From assembly GCA_949752745.1 (NCBI GenBank), contig OX457032.1:17090720-17154719 (forward strand): a DNA stretch of 64,000 bases, in the 5' to 3' direction. A program made the translations under genes and the position numbers. Positions within the stretch are counted from its first letter, which is position 1; the number at the start of each line of letters is the position of its first letter. Source of the DNA: Protula sp. h YS-2021. Its lineage: Eukaryota > Annelida > Polychaeta > Sabellida > Serpulidae. The notes beneath the pieces are model-generated. The model worked only from the letters and a program-made list of their open reading frames with translations. It made no database searches and was not told where the DNA came from. This document shows positions 43,981 to 56,105 of this stretch, piece by piece.

Positions 43981-45222
43981 AGGAATGGGATTTTCCCCAC
44001 GCTAAGTCTAATGTTACGTTTTTTGTTATAGTAGTGGGAAAATGGTGGTTCTAAAGCACATTTAACAAATGTAGTTTTTGGAAAACATATGATGCATAAA
44101 ATAATTTTGAACATTTTACCATGCTACTAATTCGAATGCTTTGATAATTACATACATAGTTAGACTAATTATGCTGACATAGCAATTACATAGTCCTCAC
44201 ATAGTCATATAGCCATATGATGTCACATAGTCACATGATGTCACATAATGTCTCATGATGTAACAGAGTCATATAAAGTCACATAATGTCACAGAGTCAC
44301 ATAATCTCACAGAGTCACATAATGTCACATGATGTCACAGAGTCACATAATCTCACAGAGTCACATAATGTCACATAATGTCACAGAGTCACATAAAGTC
44401 GCATAATGTCACATAATGTCACATGATGTTACATAGTCACATAAAGTCACATAATGTCACATGATGTTACATAGTCACAATAAAGTCACAAGACAAAGTA
44501 GGTTGGGTTAAAAATTGAAGATTTAGCGGACACTACCAGCGGATAAAACGGAACGGGGTTAGCGGATAAACCAGGACGAGCGGACACTTTGGAACAGGGT
44601 TAGCGGACATTATGGAACGAGCGGATACTTTGGAACAGGGTTAGCGGACACTTTGGAACGAGCGGATACTTTTGAACAGGGTGAGCGGATATTACGGAAC
44701 GAGCGGATACTTTGGAACGGGGTTAGCGGACATTTTGGAACAGCTTGTAATTAGCGGACATTTCGGTACAGCGGACAAAACAGAACGGAACAAGTGTGTG
44801 AGTTAATATTTCTGGCAACATATGTAATGCAGAGAAAATCTCTAGTATTGGTACCGCAGGTGTTTGTGTGCATATTTTGCACATTTCTGCGCGACCAAGA
44901 CTAGATGGTTGGATTGCTATGTGGAGTTGCTGGAATGTGACGTTGGACAGAGGTGGGATTTTAAAAAAGGTTGGGCTGTGACATATAGTGACATCGTAAT
45001 TAATCACACACAGTACAAAACAATCAAAATTTTAATTTAGCATTCAAAAACTCTGGAGTACGAGGATTGTGAGCATATACCCTGCAACGAGCAAGTCTGT
45101 AGAATCGTTGAAACACGGAAATAATTGAACAACTTACCCGCATAATATTCTCCTATTAGCTGCAACAATTGCATTTCGTCGCAGCAGCAATTAAAACTTT
45201 TAAACGTATATCATTTTTGAAG

Positions 45223-45333
45223 GGTACAACGCCGTTAAATGTTATTCAGAATTTAGTGTTTTAAAAAGTTCAGTTGTGATGTGTTTTTGGAACAATGACT
45301 TTTCATGTATTTCGTTTTAATGTTAAATTTAAT
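45223..45333. repeat. 110-bp dispersed repeat, copy 2 (right of fold-back element)
   Basis: Direct-orientation match to 42615-42722 with about 10% differences. Confidence 0.85.
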
Positions 45334-45904
45334 GCTGTCCAAAAGAAGGAGCTGCTTTCAAAAACAGCAAAAGTAGAATAGCTGATAAATTTCATTGTTA
45401 GGAGTTCATTTCAGATGACATTTCAATAATTGTTGTCACCAAACAATTTATTTCTGTAACCTTTTATACACATGGCATTTCAGTATTATATAATCATAAT
45501 TAAGCCGAATCGTCAATCTACATCTTCACCAGGAATCTTTACCAAGCATGTAAAGCATGTGGATAACATATGTTAATTCAATTTAATTAACAAGATTTGG
45601 TCATATAGACAACAGCATCTAAAACAAATTCTACACCTCTAAAATTGAAGCATTTAAGTGAAAGCCGACAACTGGTATTCAAAACCTAAATGGGTTTTAT
45701 ACCCTTTAATTTCCCAATACTAACAATTTGAATAAACGATATCAAACACTTATAGATACAGCCCACTGGGGACTTGACAAGCGTTACGGGAGTAAACAGT
45801 TCGTCACATTTGTTGTAGCACATTCTTATTGATGGTATCTGGGAAACACATGCAAACAGTGCTCAAAGAGTGATCCATTGCCAAAATGACGCGGGTTATT
45901 CAAA

Positions 45905-46045
45905 CAGTAAAACCCATAAATCGATCCGTAAATTGTGTCCGGTGTCCGGAATAGGGAGGTGTCCGAATTATCCAGGTTCTTGTTACATAGAAACCAATAG
46001 GAAATTAATAGGAACTGAAATATTGGGTCCGAATCAGGGAGTGGT
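45905..46045. mobile_element. possible pogo/Tigger fragment
   Basis: GTGTCCGGAATAGGGAGGTG followed by TCCGAATTATCCAGG resembles the inner part of pogo-like termini (GTGTCCGAAT repeats). No complete ends are seen. Confidence 0.25.
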
Positions 46046-46508
46046 CCACAATATACAGACTTTTCCTGAGGCAGGTTTTACTGTTTCTCTAAAGCCTGTC
46101 AAGATATATAATAGCATATATTTGGGATACATGGTAACGATATGATTGCAATACACTAATAACGTTATCATCTCATATTAAAAATTGCCACCACTAGCAA
46201 ATATATGTAAACCTTCTGCTAATCACGTGTTTACGTTTAAGAGTTTATTTTAACATGTAGGCAATCCCAACACAACGAAAACCTTGTCATTTTTAAAATC
46301 ATAATACAATTGCACCCAAACAACATGGTCTAGAAGCAACAACAACAACAACGCACATTTGTATTTTCTTCTTTATTTGAGAAAGAAAATACGGCAAGTG
46401 GTGGCAAGACAGCTATCCCATCTTTGCCTCAATCCGAAGCGGAAACAGATGGTTGCATATAAATTACTTTACTATAGGAGCAAAATGGTGGCGATTTCTT
46501 AGCCCCAG

Positions 46509-46529
46509 CCCCCCCCCCCCCCCCCCCCC
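46509..46529. repeat. poly-C run
   Basis: About 20 C in a row. Confidence 0.9.
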
Positions 46530-47007
46530 TCAAGAGCACGTATTTTGACGCAGTGACATACCGTGATCCAGAACATGTCTGTTTACACTACTTTTAGTGC
46601 TGGTGTGATATTCAGAGGACTCTGTTCTTAATCCTTCTTTTGCTTTCGCAAGCAGAAAGGATATTTTGCTATCAACCTTTAAAAAGATGTTTATCAATTT
46701 TGTTCGCTCGGACACATAATTTAGTTGCAGTCAAAATGATTAATTTTATTCATTCTTTTGCTTGGTTCTAAAATAGAGCTTGAAAAGACTAAATTCAAAA
46801 TAAAAAATCGTTTTTAAAATGTTGTGTAAATTCAGTTCAAAGCGGCATATGCGCAATAAGCACTAAAGGGAGGGATGCGGGATTCTCTTGCAATCTGAAA
46901 TGATTCATGTAAGAAAAAAACATTTACCATTAGAATGCTGCTATAGAAAATTGTTAAACTAGAGAGTAGTAAACCACACTGTTTAGGCTGCCCTGTCTCT
47001 CGTCCCA

Positions 47008-47009
<2 letters not shown>

Positions 47010-47099
<90 letters not shown>
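47010..47099. repeat. compound (TC)n(AC)n microsatellite
   Basis: About 24 TC units followed by about 20 AC units. Confidence 0.97.
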
Positions 47100-47100
<1 letters not shown>

Positions 47101-48470
47101 TATTTGCCTTCATCATAACAGACAACCGCAAGAATGGGGCAGGGACAAGAATGCCTTGGATCAGTGCCATTTGGCTTCCTATTTTCAAGGTTCAGCTGTA
47201 TTTGAGTATTTGTTTGATAACTGTAGCACACCGTTTAGCAAGTTATCAGAAATTCTTAGCTGTCTCCGCGCGACTCTAAGCACCCGGCAATGACGCAACA
47301 CTACACAGTTCACCGGCGCCCAATCCAGAAACAGCGGTGTAGGAATTTGCTGGAGATCATGCGTAGTCGGGACATGACGCCTTGTGCGTGACGTCAATAG
47401 ACGACCCGACGCTTGTCTACATTTTCTGATAAACCCACAACACTATCAATACTAATTATTTCCGAGTGGGTATTCACAGATATTGATACCACGCCCTACC
47501 ATTATGACTTGCTCCTTCTCCGTTGGCGTTTATCAAAACAATGTGGTCGGTGTGAACTATGTGGCGTGGGGGTGGGGGTAGGAGTTTTTCATGCACTTTT
47601 TTTTCAGTGTCTCGACGACTGGCTGAACAGGGCTGGAATGAGACAGAGCGGCGTGACAGACTTTACAACTGCTCGTGCTTAGAGCTGATGTTGCTGGCGA
47701 ATATAGAAACAGTTGATAGTATTCTTGGGGCTCGGGGTGATGTTTTTGGCTGTACGACAGATAGTGGGAACTGCATCAAGGTGGGGACTCACACAACGTA
47801 ATCGGTGTCTAGTTTTTATAGCTGCCTCGTTGAATCAACCGATATGCGTCAGTTTCGCGCAAGCCGTTAATTTCGAACCCGTTTTTGCAGAGAAAATGCG
47901 GATGAATGGCAAACTGGAGGAGTGCCCAGCAGATACTAGATATTTATCCGGATTCTCTCCTGTTGCACGATCTCAGACTGGTCAGCCGGACAAGATGGCG
48001 TGATGAGAAAAAAGGAATCAGTGCGAATTCAATACACTTTTTGGTATTCACCAAATCCCAAAGTGTAATAAGGAAAGATAAAATGTGCAACCAAAGTTCA
48101 CAAACATACGCCAAAGTAGATAATGAGCGAGTTAATAAAATAAGGACAGGAAGTGCTAATGACCCCTAAGAGAAGCACCTTGGTAACAAATTATCTACAG
48201 AAATCAATGCAGCCATGAAAGGCTCTGATTCTCCAAAAGGGAATGGCCAAAAGAGTGAGGATATCAGTAATAAAATTCGTAATTGTTGCCTCAAGGACAT
48301 TTATTAGTTAAAAAGCGCAAAATCTAGAAATAGCAACATTTTTGGCATTTATTTTAACTTTTCTCAATAAAATATAAAAACATTCGGGGTTTATCGTAAC
48401 ATATTTGATGCTTTTCCGCTTATTTGGAACTCACTCACACAAAAATATGTAGATAAATAAACAGATAACT

Positions 48471-49116
48471 AGAATCGTATTTCTCTAGGGAAATATTAAA
48501 CACTTGACAAAAATTAAAACGCAAAAATACTTCCTTCAATGGATTATTTCTTGAATAATATAAAGTATTTTACAACATGCATACAGTGTGTTATACAACT
48601 ATGTTCAGAGCTTATGGCACAGCATGTATGCGGCTTATAATATTCTAAAATATCGGACCACTGTCAAGAAAAAAACTCCATAGGTTGATAACTTAATACC
48701 AGCTAAATAATTTAGCAAACAACACAACTTGAATACGTCTTACTTTAGGTTTGATTGACTGATGAGGCATACGCTGTGTTATCTATTTACGCAATGAGAG
48801 CTCGCACAAAGCTGAGCAACTGTGTGATATTCTGTGCTGTACGTTAAATGCTCCGCATTTACTTGCAAAAATACACTCTTTCACATGGCGTTTTAACAAA
48901 GAAAACGAAATCGAAGACGAAAATAAAAAGCTACATGCACACGTTCAGATCAAGCTCTTCATAAATCTAAAGTTTCATGGTCCTAGGGCCCATAGTGTAA
49001 GAGAAGAAGAAGTCACAAAAAAATCGGAAAACTGTCAACAAGAAAAAAAAAAAAAGGACGAGCGGCTGCTCGCACAAATTCATATAACCCTTGCAAGCTA
49101 ACATCTTGTCAAGTGT
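48471..49116 (-). mobile_element. Helentron-like element, copy 3
   Basis: Reversed relative to copies 1 and 4. The low-coordinate end reads AGAATCGTATTTCTCTAGGG, then AACACTTGACAAAAATTAA. The high-coordinate end reads CTTGCAAGC, then TTGTCAAGTGTT. TAACT on both sides (48466-48470, 49117-49121) could be a target duplication or reflect insertion between T residues. It shares an extra internal block with copy 2 (ATCGGACCACTGTCAAG, AACTTAATACCAGCTAAATA). It lies only about 200 bp downstream of the distal first exon. Confidence 0.6.
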
Positions 49117-49322
49117 TAACTAGATAAAATAAATAAATAAAACACTTAACATCAAGTCATCTTCGCCATATGGCCTCCAGAGTCAGGCCGCTTTGTCTTT
49201 TTTAAAGTTTACCGGAAAAGATTTCAGCAGGAAACACTTCAGTCGAACTACAAAAATGATACATATGATCATGCATAAACAATAAGGTTCTAAAATAGCC
49301 TAATTAGATCAAGACAACTCAC

Positions 49323-49428
49323 CCAGTTCTTCTGCGGGTATTCTGGATGCAAGTACGGAGTTAGCATTATTCACCATGTGGCAAAGGAAGTATCCAAACA
49401 GATGAAAATGCAACTTTGTTGGTGACAT
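49323..49428 (-). CDS. ALPL: alternative (distal) first coding exon of alkaline phosphatase
   Basis: From ATG (49426-49428) it encodes 35 residues plus one base and ends at GTGAGTTG, a strong donor. The peptide has a mildly hydrophobic stretch (LFGYFLCHMV) and a plausible signal cut after V-L-A, then SRIPAEEL. The proximal exon has SRIPREEI at the same place, and both end in phase 1. Joined to exon 2 it gives 583 residues. No other alkaline phosphatase exons lie between 26.3 and 49.3 kb, so a second promoter is the simplest reading. A relic of a duplicated gene is the alternative. An internal Met at residue 18 could also serve as a start. Confidence 0.7.
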
Positions 49429-49642
49429 TATGACTGACGTCTAATATTGGTGATGTCAAAAAGAATTCTAATGTTGTTCTCGGAGGGATGTAAAATGCAT
49501 TCCTCAACCGAACCTGAATAAAAATCCACCCAAAACCTCTCTTAAATACATGCCTGGTTTTAAAATATGGGAACTCAAATGGCGGGTGTATGACGTGGAA
49601 ACTGTCCATAAGTACAACCTACGTTCATGTTACGAATGACAG

Positions 49643-49653
49643 ATGACTCAGCA
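49643..49653. promoter_or_regulatory. AP-1/Maf-type site upstream of the distal first exon
   Basis: ATGACTCAGCA contains the AP-1 core TGACTCA extended as in Maf half-sites, about 220 bp upstream of the distal ATG. GTGACGTAA-like sites also occur further upstream (about 49795-49830). Use is unproven. Confidence 0.3.
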
Positions 49654-50027
49654 TGCATGTAAGCTCCTCCCTGGTGACGCGTCCGTGTTAGTGGGGGTCA
49701 CTCATCTAACATGTGGTCGGCGGGCTATGGGTGATCAGACGTCTTTCCGACATCACCTGGTGGGATTTTTTAAAACCTATATTCTGTGTTGTTGTTACGT
49801 CACTATTCCGACTGTATAGCTTGACGTAAAAAAAAAATGGCCGGCTTAGAAGTGTGATTATAGGAGGTTTAATTTCATTAACAGTTAAATAACTTTTACC
49901 AAATATAGATCTGTATGTTTTCTATGTGAAATGGTGCCTGAAAGGAAGAGCAAAAAAAAACAAACAAAGAAAACAAAAAACAAAAAACAAAACAAAAACA
50001 AAAAACAAAGCAAAACCAAAATAAAAA

Positions 50028-50060
50028 CAAAACCAAAAAAAAAAAAAAAAAAAAAAAAAA
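50028..50060. repeat. A-rich tract (AAAAC units and A-run)
   Basis: CAAAAACAAAA-type sequence from about 49951 ending in an A-run. Poly-Phe frames on the minus strand are artefacts. Confidence 0.9.
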
Positions 50061-50255
50061 ACCAGTGAGCGCCAAAAATCGATTTTTAGCATGAGGCTGT
50101 TCATCTTGCGACATAAGTATCAAACAATGTCGGAGATGCAGTCCTGAAACTCTTATTTATTTTTTTTGGTAGATTTTGGTAAATTTTCACAGAGACGTCT
50201 TAGGTGACGCTATTTGGCGATCGCTAATTAAAGATGTTCAAATGATGTGACGTTG

Positions 50256-50257
<2 letters not shown>

Positions 50258-50301
<44 letters not shown>
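50258..50301. repeat. (ATT)n microsatellite
   Basis: About 14 ATT units. Confidence 0.95.
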
Positions 50302-51655
50302 TCTACCCCGCTTTAGGTTGCTTTAGTGACGTTGTGTTAAGCGCAGTTTTAATGTGGCACTGTCAGCGGCACGACGACACAGTAGCGGCGTCAGTTTTAG
50401 GAAGAAAATAGACCGTAGCCAAGTGACGTCACAGCGACCTTAGGATGACATATCCTGACAAGTATCTGCTGGGATGTTCAAGTGGAAAAGGACTTAATTA
50501 GAAAGCATGCACTGGATATACATACTATGTTATGCTCCGCGGTGGCGGAAGCTTGTAGATCCAGAGAGGATGTTACGACTAAATCCTATCCAAAGAAAAA
50601 AAAACGTTACTGAGATTCTGGAATAATGGCGGTTTAAGGTAAATGGGTTCATAGGGAGGGGAGGTGGGAAGGGGGGGGGGTCAGCGATGCGTCAAAGTTT
50701 GAGATGGGATGGTGTGTGGGTTCTAACTGGCCTACTTTTCGCCTGTTTGTGAGTCTCGTAGATTCGTAATGGCAGAGCTCTCTTCCAAAAATGACTTCTT
50801 GAAACTCAGAGGAACCCCCCTCCCCCACCCCCGACCCGCCCCTACCTTTCCCGTCGCTATATGCACTCAGGTATAAAGGAAAGAGCATCAACAAAAACAC
50901 TACTTAAAGAGTATTTAGGGAGGGGACAGGCAACAGACTAGAGCATCTTCACGCCACATGGGGCGGACGAAACTGAAAACGCTGTGCACAATATCTGTAT
51001 TGTCATAATAGAGGACAAATATAACAACCCGGAAGTCACACCCTGGCTCTCATTCCAGACCAGTTCCTTGGTCCGGATATCCACAGCAACTCTGTTGATT
51101 TGATGACGTAGTTTAGGTAACCAAAAATAGCCTGAAGAAAGTCACTCCCCCCTCTTATCTAGACTAAGTGTATGACACGGGCTTTTCATGAAAGACGGTT
51201 ATCTGGCACGGGAACCATGATATGTTTTGATACAATGCTAGGGAAACACATTCAAGTAGTTGTTAGCCCGCAGTTTATTTACAAACAACAACAGGCAGCA
51301 ACTACTATTGCTACTACTTCTATTATTATTATTATTATTATTATTTTCATCATTATTATCATTCTTAATTAGCTCCAAGGGCTTTACAACAGGAGATATA
51401 TCTATTTGAATAAAATAAACTTTTAATTGGATTATAAATAACTGTAACTTTCAGAAATATTTTTAATTATTCAATGCTTTCTTTAGCTCTGGGGATGCTA
51501 TTTTAACATACATTGACACTTTTCACTTTTTTGTACATTAATTCAATTTTCTTAAATACTTCTAAATAATTACATATTTCACTGGCCAATTGAACTGTAG
51601 ATCTCATTAGTTCATTTAGATATATCATTTATTCAGTCAGAAATATTTCCAAGTA

Positions 51656-52271
51656 CAGTGGAACCTCTGAAATCGGACCACCCTTGGGCCCGGATAAAAT
51701 GTGCCCTATTTCAGAGGTGGTCCTATTTGGAAGACTTGGTCCTACTTCTGTAAACTTTTGCGGGTTGACCGCAGGATATCCCGACAAAAGGCCTCGCGAT
51801 AAAAGGCCTCGCGACATAACGCCGCGATAAAACGCCTCGCGACATAAGGCCTCGCGACTAAACGCCTCAAAATGTAAAGTGCGACAAAACGCCTCCCTAT
51901 TTTCCCCCATTTTTCTTACTTTGACTAAATGACTTGTTTTTTAGCTAGTCTGGCTAAGCCCCTGTCTGATTACACACTTGCTACCATAATCCCTAGCAAC
52001 AATATCTAAGACGGCAACATGCTCAGTGTTGCAAGTAATGTGCCGCAAAAATACAGTGGATTTCCCACTGACTGACAGTGGTCCGATCGCAGGCATTTTG
52101 AGGGCTCGGGACAGAAAAAAGCGGCCCGAAGTGGTCCGATCCGAGGTGGTCCCAATTGGGAGTTTTCTTAACCATTAAAGTCTATGGAGCGCATTCGGGA
52201 CCGAAAAAAAAATGTGCCCATATTCAGAGGTGGTCCCAAGAGGGAGGTGGTCCGATACCGAGGTTCCACTT
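51656..52271. mobile_element. pogo/Tigger-type non-autonomous element
   Basis: The left end, CAGTGGAACCTCTGAAATCG then GACCACC, is inverted at the right end (GGTGGTCCGATACCGAGG then TTCCACTT). TA flanks both (51654-51655, 52272-52273). GGTGGTCC and TCAGAGGTGG repeat internally near both ends. The short length and lack of an ORF make it a MITE-like derivative. A GC-rich tandem array sits inside it. Confidence 0.7.
51778..51893. repeat. GC-rich tandem repeat (AAACGCCTCGCGA units)
   Basis: About seven units of 15-17 bp (AAAGGCCTCGCGATA, AAACGCCTCGCGACA and variants) inside the pogo-like element. Confidence 0.8.
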
Positions 52272-52876
52272 TATGGACATCTCTATTTATTCAAATAATC
52301 TAAAATTGTATTAAAGATATCTATATATGGAGTTTAACATGTCTCCAAATAAACTGGCTATATCTATCAATTAATTAAAGATATTTGCAATTTAATTAGG
52401 AATTTCTGTTATGACTAAGAGAAAACTCCATCATATTTACTCTTATCAGAAATCAAAGTAATGCATATTGGTATTCTTGCTGAATTAATGTAAAAATGGG
52501 ACTCCATATGGTGAGCTTTGTAAAAAAAAACAACTCAATTTTCAAATATATATATCGGTATTTAACTGCAAGCTTCGGATTTGTGCACGTGAGCGAATAC
52601 TTTAAATTTTACTTACTCAAAATGTGTAAAAAATGCTTACGTGCTTATTTCAATTTATTCTCCTAAAACAAAAATTCGTCGGATATACAGCTACAAAAAC
52701 CTTAAACTGTTTGTGTACAGTAGCGTTAAAGTTTAAACTTCTTGCTTTTGCCAAGCATGAAATAAAATGCACTAATAGCAAAACAGGAAACGGAAATACT
52801 TGTAAGGATTGTGCCCGAGGCAGTTCAGCCGTGTAATAACACGCGGTCGTTGCTGTTGCTAAGAACGCTGATGTTT

Positions 52877-52953
52877 CTACGATATCTCATATCTACGACA
52901 TCTCATATTTACGATATCTTATATCTACGATATCTTATATTAACAATATTATA
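52877..52953. repeat. 16-bp tandem repeat, about 4.7 copies
   Basis: CTACGATATCTCATAT and variants in a row; each unit contains GATATC or GACATC. Confidence 0.85.
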
Positions 52954-55149
52954 TTCTCCCAAGGCAGTGTTGGTTTTGACTCAATTTCTTTCCCGTATCG
53001 TTTTTTTCTTCTTAATTTTATTTCTAGTTTAAATGATAACATTTGCGATGGGTATCCTAGTTTTGAATCTTATTTGTTTCCTTGTAGTCAATGGATTGGA
53101 AAGTTAAATGACTGTAAAATACGACTATCATTATTATGCCACTTAGGCTGTTAGTACTCATAGCAATTATATCGGTGCATTATATATGGGCTTCAATGGC
53201 AACAGTGCAACGTCCGTTTTCCATATAAATTACACATGGATTTCAAAACCATTAAAAGATTAACCAGATCTACTACACTATGCCTCTGCCAAATTTGGCC
53301 CTCCTAGGCCTGACCGTGTCAGACTGGTGAATTGGTAAGCTGTCACGACCGGAAAAGGAAGGAGACAGAAATGCATCGTAAGAAATCAATAAACTATGGG
53401 AACTGAAAGTAAATGAGCGTCCATGTGACTATCACTTAGTCTCATTGTGTTAAGCATCGACTAGACACCATAAAAAGTATGTTAGTAGCTGCGCTTACCA
53501 GAAGAACTCTCGGGCATATAGTACTATATTAAAAGGTGAGGAGGAGGAAGAATTTAAAAAGGCGATTTCCACTAATGAAGGGTCTGTTTAGGGAGACCTG
53601 GCAATAAAGTACTTTAGACATTTGATTTCCTTGAATTCTATAAATACCTTTTATTTGACCTGTGTTATAAAACAACACCTTCCCGGTGTATGTACTAAGT
53701 ATGTAAAAATATAACACAAAAACTTAATGCTATTGACAAACAGAATAATGCATACGCCATGTATCACTATCATAAGGAAGTAACTGTCTTAGTTCAGTAA
53801 ATTTCCTTAATTCACATGTTCCTGTACCCATATGTCGGTTACCATAAAAATTTATGTGGTTCAGTGTCGTAAAAATATGTTGAAGTGAACATACTTTTTA
53901 TGCGTTGTCATCACTTGATTGGTTCTATGGTAGCTAAAATAAGTTTAATTTTTTAACCGCTTAAATCCTACAATAATGATATACTGTATTTTAAATGGGA
54001 CCAACATGTGTTTGAAAGAAGTTTTCAATAGTTTTCCTACATTGTGAAGAGTCACCACGCGTATACTTGATGATGACTGCCGATTTGGGAGCTCAAAGTA
54101 TCATATAACTTTTGCAATGCATGCATTTATAATTTTGTTTTAATACAACCCTCCCTCCCCCTTCCTCCGAGAGGTTGGCAGATGTATTTAAAGGTTTTAG
54201 ATTTTTTGTGTCACATTAAGTAATTAGTATTTATGAGCGCATAATTACAATCATTTATATTGACCATTGAACTTCAGTGAGAAGGTTGATATGCTGTGTG
54301 GCTATTCTACTGTCGGAAACCGACTTTTTCGCAGAAATAAGAATATTTAAAGGGTTCCTTTAAATAAGGAAATTTGTGTATATTTAAATGTTGTATGTCA
54401 TATGTAGATTTGTTGACACCAAGCAGTATCATTAAGTTAAACGTGTTATTTATGAAACAGTGTAGCTTATCGCCTATTCACCATGAACCTTTGAAACCTA
54501 AACAGTCCATACGGAACCTTACATAATGTTAAGTTTTCTCACAACTGGGTATCTTGATTAGCTGTTTTATCCGGGAAATATTTGATTATGTGTCAGAACC
54601 ACTCTGCTCCAGACTGACCAAACCGATACCATGTGTATAAAGTACTTTTGACCACTATGCTAATTATGGGCGATAAGGCTAGTTATTTTAGACTCTTGAA
54701 TAACATATTATGTTACTTCAAAGAACGTAGTATCGAGCCTTTGTTTGGACCTTAAGCAGTCAGTTAGTATAAAACCCATGTAAAATATAGAGAAAAAACG
54801 CGGGTCTCGGCAGCAAAGGAGTAACATCTCTCCACGAATAAAGGAACGGTCTGTCGGAATTTACTATGCTAGTTATGAGAAACTTATAGCAAAAGGTAAT
54901 TATAATCAACTGTTTATAAATTCTATTTGTAGTAAAAAACTTGTGTTTTATTTCTGTGTTACTCACAATTCCCTGTAACAGATTAAGTCGTAAAATCAGC
55001 TACACACATCCTCAAAAGTTGGTTACGACGCTACCTTTATAGACGAGACGACAAAATTTAACATATTAAGCTTTTACAAGATATCGAGGTGCAATTTTAA
55101 AACAGACTACATGGTGAAGTATATAAAAGATGCTGTAGCTGTATGAAAT

Positions 55150-56105
55150 AGAACAGGTGTTTAAAATCCCGGTTATCAAGGGAGTATATTCGTCAAATAC
55201 TCTTGAAAGCAAGCTATTCAAAATCAGATGAAAATTTAAATCTTGACATTATGCTACACAGTGAAACGCTGTGTGTGGTCCGAGTTTTGCTAGACCTGTC
55301 CACGACATTTGATATTATTGATCACAACATACTGAGTTCGCGTCTGAGCTCAAAACCAGCATAATGGGCAGCTACCATCGTGGAAGACCCAAAGGATATG
55401 TATATCTGGTGCGAGAGCCGATGCTGCCCAACTCAAGGTTCCCTTATAGAAGCTGAAGACTAAGAAGTAGTGGGGATATTCTCAGGAGGCATTGACTTTG
55501 CTTCAAAATTATGCTGATAACAAGCAGCTCAGTATATATTTTTTATATCAAGAGCTGTCATGAACTCAAGGATAAGATCTCTGAAACAGAGCACGTCAAA
55601 GATTGGACTGGGAATTTGTTAAAGCTCATTACAGAAAGATTAAGGTTCTGATGATAACATCCCCGCACTTTAGCCGCCGGAAAACAGAAGATAGAAAATT
55701 GGGTTAGTCTACGACAGCACCATGTCCAAGAAAGAAAATACATAAGGCTGTGTCTGGAAACGTCGTGTTACAGTATCAACTAGGCAGTACATCCGGAAGG
55801 TCGCCTAGACGAGAATATAGCTACCTCCCGTTTGGACTACTGTAATACGAGACATGTCGAAGTTCCGAGATGCGAGCTTCAACGCCTACTGAATATGCAG
55901 TACATTGTGGAGAGAGTTGTTCTCAGGAAGCTGGAAGTGACCCCACTATTTTAAGAACTGCACTGATTTAAACTGGCTCCCAGTGAATAGATTTTAAGAT
56001 ACTGGCCTTGACCTCTAAGATGGCGTATAATAGTTGACGGAGCGTCTTAAATCTAGGAGGAGAGCAGTGTCACAACTGAGTCCTTCCAATATGTAGCACG
56101 GCACT
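55150..56105 (+). mobile_element. decayed LINE reverse transcriptase (CR1/L2-like)
   Basis: In one frame at about 55247-55375 the peptide ends VLLDLSTTFDIIDHNILSSR, which is reverse-transcriptase block A (family form L-D-L-S-A-A-F-D-T-I-D-H). At 55510-55536 the frame reads Y-A-D-N-K-Q-L-S-I, a mutated Y-A-D-D catalytic block with the second Asp changed to Asn. Further on come H-V-K-D-W (55593 on) and, near 55960-55990, L-N-W-L-P-V-N, typical of the C-terminal part of these ORFs (L-H-W-L-P-V). Stop codons and frameshifts are frequent, so it is an old dead copy. Boundaries are approximate. Confidence 0.75.

Larger units (their letters stand above)
42901..44792. mobile_element. fold-back element with long inverted repeats built of tandem arrays
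   Basis: The left arm (42901-43599) and right arm (44142-44792) are inverted copies; the left is slightly longer because of extra tandem units. The element ends TGTTCCG...CGGAACA and is bordered by the 6-bp direct repeat AGTGTG (42895-42900, 44793-44798). Each arm has an outer array of roughly 20-40-bp units (GTCCGCTAACCCTGTTCC, CAAAGTATCCGCTCGTTCC) and an inner array of about 11-bp units (TGTGACATTA, TGTGACTCTG). The 542-bp loop holds a tRNA-like sequence and three degenerate repeats. No transposase is present. Confidence 0.8.

Noticed and set aside
47559..48169. Overlapping frames after a TTTTTTTTCAG and a GTTTTTGCAG acceptor-like site, one with an F-box-like stretch (YPDSLLLHDLRL)
   Set aside because: The frames do not chain into exons with donors, the F-box resemblance is weak and lacks flanking motif residues.
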